DNA from: JAVBRU01 sp031547595
Lineage (GTDB): Bacteria; Bacillota; Clostridia; Christensenellales; Aristaeellaceae
Length of the DNA: 8,182 bases
Direction of reading: 5' to 3'
Assembly (NCBI GenBank): GCA_031547595.1
Contig: JAVBRU010000077.1
Location: 1-8,182 of the forward strand
The notes under the pieces are model-generated. The model saw only the letters and a program-made list of their open reading frames with translations. It did not search any database and had not been told where the DNA came from. A program made the position numbers and the translations under genes. This document shows, piece after piece, positions 5,310-8,182 of the stretch; the first letter of the stretch is position 1; every line of letters starts with the position of its first letter.

Positions 5310-7406
5310 ATGTTTTTGTATATAAGAAGGTCTCTCAAGCGGCAGTTGAAAATGCACCGGAACATATTCATCATCCTGACCTGTGTGTTCATTTTACCCC
5401 TCATGTTCTCCATCCTGCACGACAGCATTCTCTATGGCCAGCAGGCGCAGTTTTTCAACGAAACCCAGGGCGCACACTATCGTGTATATGACGCTAAGGA
5501 AGAATATCTGCCCTATTTTCAGGAACTCAAGAGCTTTGATTGCTGGTATGACGATGGCAGCATCTTTTTATTTATCAAAAACGCCAAGAACCGGGAGGAG
5601 TTTGAAAACTTGCCGTTGCATCAGCCACCCACGGCATTGCAGTCCAGCTTGAGTGATGAAATAAGTGCTACCGAGGCACGATTGGGTTGGGCAACAAGAA
5701 CGATAGACCTGTCCGGACTTCATATGCAAAGGAAAGAGGATGCCCAATTTGCTGTACAGCTACGTTATGGCATAGTTATTATCCTGTTGCTGTCCATTGG
5801 GATAGCGCAGGCAGCCTATCGTATTCATGTGGGCAATTTTACCCATGATCTGGGTGTGCTTACCTCGTTAGGTGCCACCATGCGCCACATCGCGGGGATG
5901 TTTGCCGCGGAGCTTGCACTGCAGTTTGTCGCCGCTGGCGCGCTTGCGTTGCTGGTCTCCTGTGCAGGGATGGGTGCGCTATTCTACTTCTTTTTGGAAA
6001 ACACTAATAGCAGTCACCAGTGGATGCTGTTTCACATCGATATACGCAGCATAGCCATTGTCTATGCCGCGTTGCTGCTCGTTCTTGTCGTAGTATTTGG
6101 TATCACCATGCTGATGCTTCGCCGCAAAGCACCCCAAGGACTTTTGGGGACAGAGGCAAGAAAAGGCAAGCATCAACGCTCTAAACATTCCTTTGTTCCT
6201 GGGCAGCCGCCCGCGCCTGCGTTGGCTCGGTTGCTACGGCGTTCTGGCAAAGGCCTGACAGCGAGCGCAGCAATCGCCCTACCCATCCTGATCATCAGCA
6301 TCTTTTTTTTCAACTATGCCAGCGTTGCCACCCGATATGGTCCCACCAATCTGGAATATGACCTGTACATATCAAAATCCGGTCTTGATCCGACAACAGG
6401 CGAAGGATTATCCTTCACTGACGAAGAACTGAAATTCTTTGTGGGGCTTGAGGAAGTGGAACGACTTGGCTATAAAAAGCGTGTGTCCGCTACGGAATAC
6501 GTGCTGAAATATGATGGCGATCTGGTGAATACCTTTGCGACCTTTGATTTTTTTGACCGAACCTTTTTAATGACCAGTATTTCACGCATTTCAGAAGCAA
6601 CAGCCGCCAGCAGCAAAGAAGCAAAGACATGGAATACAGGCGAAGGACATATTGTTATCAACAAAAATCAACCATATTTGAACCTCCAGCAGGGAGATAT
6701 GCTTTCCCTTTATCCGTACGCTGCCACGATGCGAGCCATGATTCAGGGCACCATATCAAGCGATGAATGGATTGCGGTGGGGCAACCCATTACCCTAACG
6801 GTGGGCGGGCTGGTTGATTCTCGCTACTATGAAGATACTGTTGAGATTTTTCTGAGCGATGCCGATTATGATGCGATGCTGGCACACCTGCCCGCCAATG
6901 TGGCCATGCTCAAGGTGCGTGCCGATGCCGATTATGACGCGTTTGTCAAAATGATGGAGGAGAAGTTTTCATCATCAACCTACGGCATCGGCAACAACCG
7001 TCTGGCAGTGCAGATTACCCATCAGCGAACCACCGGGCTGTACCTGCTGGTGGAGATCGTGGTGGTCATGCTGCTGTTCTTTGTGGTGGTGATAGTCAAC
7101 TCCCTGCTGCGCGGGTACATGCAGGGGCAGCGCGGCAACATCCGGCTGCTGCACATCCTTGGTGCGCCTCACGCCATGATTCGTGCCGCCTATATGCGGC
7201 AAAGCATTGTTGTGGCAATCACTACGCTGGCAGTATCCTTTGCCGCTGGTATCGGCATCACCCGGCTGTATTATGCGCAGCAGGCCATCCATGTGCGCGT
7301 CACCGTGCTGCTGGTGGTCACCTACGTGCTGGCGGCACTGGCGGTGCTGTTTGCCTTCCTGTATCCCATCCATAGTGAGCTGAATGACGAACTGAAGCAA
7401 TTATAA
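5310..7406 (+). CDS. ABC transporter permease with two FtsX/MacB-type halves
   Basis: This is an integral membrane protein of 698 residues with about eight membrane segments in a repeated 1+3 pattern. The first half has a segment at 18-36, an external domain at about 40-150, then segments near 153-171, 197-227 and 247-270. A basic cytoplasmic linker (271-315) follows. The second half has a segment at 316-335, a large external domain at about 336-575, then segments near 577-600, 632-655 and 662-686. Each half has the FtsX-type cytoplasmic helix: DLGVLTSLGATMRHIAGMF (180-198) and NIRLLHILGAPHAMIRAAY (610-628). Such permeases work by mechanical transmission to outside domains and are used for peptide, antibiotic or lipoprotein handling rather than classic channelling. 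The substrate cannot be told here. The start at 5310 has only a weak AGAGG 14 bases upstream, but it gives the expected basic N-terminus. The ATPase gene follows 11 bases later. The 5' part appears more AT-rich than the 3' end. Confidence 0.88.
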   Translation: MFLYIRRSLKRQLKMHRNIFIILTCVFILPLMFSILHDSILYGQQAQFFNETQGAHYRVYDAKEEYLPYFQELKSFDCWYDDGSIFLFIKNAKNREEFENLPLHQPPTALQSSLSDEISATEARLGWATRTIDLSGLHMQRKEDAQFAVQLRYGIVIILLLSIGIAQAAYRIHVGNFTHDLGVLTSLGATMRHIAGMFAAELALQFVAAGALALLVSCAGMGALFYFFLENTNSSHQWMLFHIDIRSIAIVYAALLLVLVVVFGITMLMLRRKAPQGLLGTEARKGKHQRSKHSFVPGQPPAPALARLLRRSGKGLTASAAIALPILIISIFFFNYASVATRYGPTNLEYDLYISKSGLDPTTGEGLSFTDEELKFFVGLEEVERLGYKKRVSATEYVLKYDGDLVNTFATFDFFDRTFLMTSISRISEATAASSKEAKTWNTGEGHIVINKNQPYLNLQQGDMLSLYPYAATMRAMIQGTISSDEWIAVGQPITLTVGGLVDSRYYEDTVEIFLSDADYDAMLAHLPANVAMLKVRADADYDAFVKMMEEKFSSSTYGIGNNRLAVQITHQRTTGLYLLVEIVVVMLLFFVVVIVNSLLRGYMQGQRGNIRLLHILGAPHAMIRAAYMRQSIVVAITTLAVSFAAGIGITRLYYAQQAIHVRVTVLLVVTYVLAALAVLFAFLYPIHSELNDELKQL

Positions 7407-7417
7407 GGAGGGTCACC

Positions 7418-8086
7418 ATGAGCGCATATATTTCCACCCACAACCTGACCAAGAAATATCAGCAGGGCGATACCACCATTTATGCCGTGGACAACGCCAA
7501 TATCGCCATCGAAAAAGGGGAGTTTGTGGCGATCATGGGAAAATCCGGCTCGGGCAAGACCACGCTGCTGAACCTCTTGGGCGGCATTGACAAGCCCACC
7601 AGCGGCGAGGTGTTTATCGAGGGCATCGACATTTATGCTGCCAGCAAGGATGATCTGGCCGCCATCCGCCGCCAGAAGATCGGCTATATATTTCAAAACT
7701 TCAACCTCATCCCCATCCTGACGGCCAAAGAGAACATCCTGATGCCGCTGCTGCTGGACGGCAAAAAATGCGACGATGCGTATCTAAACAGCCTGACGGA
7801 TGTGCTGGAAATCAGCGACCGGCTGAGCCACCTGCCCTCCGAATTATCCGGCGGGCAAAAGCAGCGCGTGGCCATTGCGCGCGCCCTGATCAACCACCCC
7901 GGCATCGTTCTGGCGGACGAGCCGACGGGCAATCTGGACAAAAAGAGCGCAGACGAGCTGATGAGCCTGCTAGAAAAGGTGCACCAAATGGGCAACACCA
8001 TCATCATGGTGACGCATGACGAAAACTACGCCAGCCGCTGTCAGCGCGTGCTGACCATCAGTGACGGCGTGGTGTCGGCAGTTTGA
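7418..8086 (+). CDS. ABC transporter ATP-binding protein (MacB/LolD type)
   Basis: This is the cytoplasmic ATPase partner of the preceding permease. All nucleotide-binding motifs are intact in 222 residues, the usual length for this class: Walker A GKSGSGKT (41-48), Q-loop Gln93 in YIFQNFNLIP, signature LSGGQKQR (143-150), Walker B IVLADE (163-168), D-loop NLD (172-174) and switch His200 in MVTHDE. The wording of the Q-loop and signature regions is typical of the MacB/LolD/BceA group, which pairs with FtsX-like permeases. The ATG has AAGGAGGG 5 bases upstream, overlapping the permease TAA stop, so the two are translationally close and one operon. The permease-first order is the reverse of the common arrangement. 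The drug, peptide or other substrate cannot be deduced. Confidence 0.95.
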   Translation: MSAYISTHNLTKKYQQGDTTIYAVDNANIAIEKGEFVAIMGKSGSGKTTLLNLLGGIDKPTSGEVFIEGIDIYAASKDDLAAIRRQKIGYIFQNFNLIPILTAKENILMPLLLDGKKCDDAYLNSLTDVLEISDRLSHLPSELSGGQKQRVAIARALINHPGIVLADEPTGNLDKKSADELMSLLEKVHQMGNTIIMVTHDENYASRCQRVLTISDGVVSAV

Positions 8087-8097
8087 CGCCATCCTCC

Positions 8098-8126
8098 TCA
8101 ACCTTCGCTGCCATGCGGCATATACT
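8098..8126 (+). promoter_or_regulatory. candidate promoter for the gene starting at 8163
   Basis: TATACT (8121-8126) is a good -10 box. The hexamer 17 bases upstream, TCAACC (8098-8103), matches the -35 consensus at only three positions. Transcription would start near 8133. Read-through from the ABC operon is equally possible, since no terminator with a T run is seen between 8087 and 8130. Confidence 0.35.
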
Positions 8127-8132
8127 GTAAGT

Positions 8133-8151
8133 GGTTCTGTAAAACAGAGCC
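8133..8151 (+). other. short hairpin abutting the ribosome site of the last gene
   Basis: GGTTCTGT (8133-8140) pairs with ACAGAGCC (8144-8151) around AAA, 8 pairs including one G-U. The stem ends exactly where the GGAGG (8152-8156) begins. It may influence ribosome access, or it may be the 3' hairpin of the ABC operon mRNA. Confidence 0.35.
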
Positions 8152-8162
8152 GGAGGTTGATT

Positions 8163-8182
8163 ATGGACAAAACCTATAACCC
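8163..8182 (+). CDS. valS: start of a gene, probably valyl-tRNA synthetase (cut by window end)
   Basis: Only the first codons are visible: ATG GAC AAA ACC TAT AAC CC, giving MDKTYNP. GGAGG lies 6 bases upstream, so the start is well supported. The opening KTYNP is characteristic of many bacterial valyl-tRNA synthetases (commonly KTYNPKE...), the enzyme that charges tRNA-Val. That match rests on very few residues, so the assignment is tentative. The space upstream is too short for a T-box leader unless regulation begins within the ABC operon. Confidence 0.5.

Noticed and set aside
1..8182. CRISPR array, tRNA or rRNA genes
   Set aside because: No regularly spaced direct repeats, tRNA cloverleaf signatures or rRNA segments were seen on either strand.

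Overview
This window looks like a chromosomal segment of a moderately GC-rich Bacillota, most likely a gut-type Clostridia. The main evidence is the conserved block asp23/yloU – fakA/yloV – recG on the minus strand, an order known from Bacillus subtilis and relatives, although the serine dehydratase genes found between yloV and recG in B. subtilis are absent here. Strong AGGAGG-type ribosome sites, and GTG and TTG starts, fit the same group. The species cannot be named from the sequence.

Layout. Positions 1-123 are a small non-coding, hairpin-rich flank downstream of recG. The minus strand then carries, in transcription order, asp23 (4228 to 3878), fakA (3852 to 2212, TTG start) and recG (2135 to 135, GTG start). 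A promoter lies at 4273-4301, and a terminator- or attenuator-like hairpin sits between fakA and recG. These genes cover a general-stress/envelope-associated protein, the fatty acid kinase catalytic subunit for using exogenous fatty acids, and the replication-fork and recombination helicase RecG.

From about 4300 to 5300 the DNA becomes visibly more AT-rich and gene-poor. The segment 4311-4722 is bounded by 19-bp imperfect inverted repeats (17/19), with 14-bp imperfect direct repeats (12/14) lying symmetrically outside them. That architecture suggests a small inserted element. It contains a near-consensus promoter (4543-4570) pointing at the next gene, a leader hairpin, and a two-codon ORF (ATG TGC TAG) with a perfect ribosome site. 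Just beyond it is a 103-residue unrecognised protein (4751-5062) with a signal peptide, four cysteines and several histidines, followed by two terminator-like inverted repeats.

The plus strand continues with a two-gene ABC transporter. The 698-residue permease (5310-7406) has two MacB/FtsX-type halves in one chain, and the 222-residue ATPase (7418-8086) is of the MacB/LolD class. There is no adaptor protein, histidine kinase or response regulator in the window. The last 20 bases start a gene whose first residues (MDKTYNP) suggest valyl-tRNA synthetase.

The best candidates for something undescribed are the insertion-like element, the minimal ORF inside it, and the possible pairing of the small secreted Cys/His protein with the tandem-FtsX transporter. 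All three are inferences from sequence structure alone.
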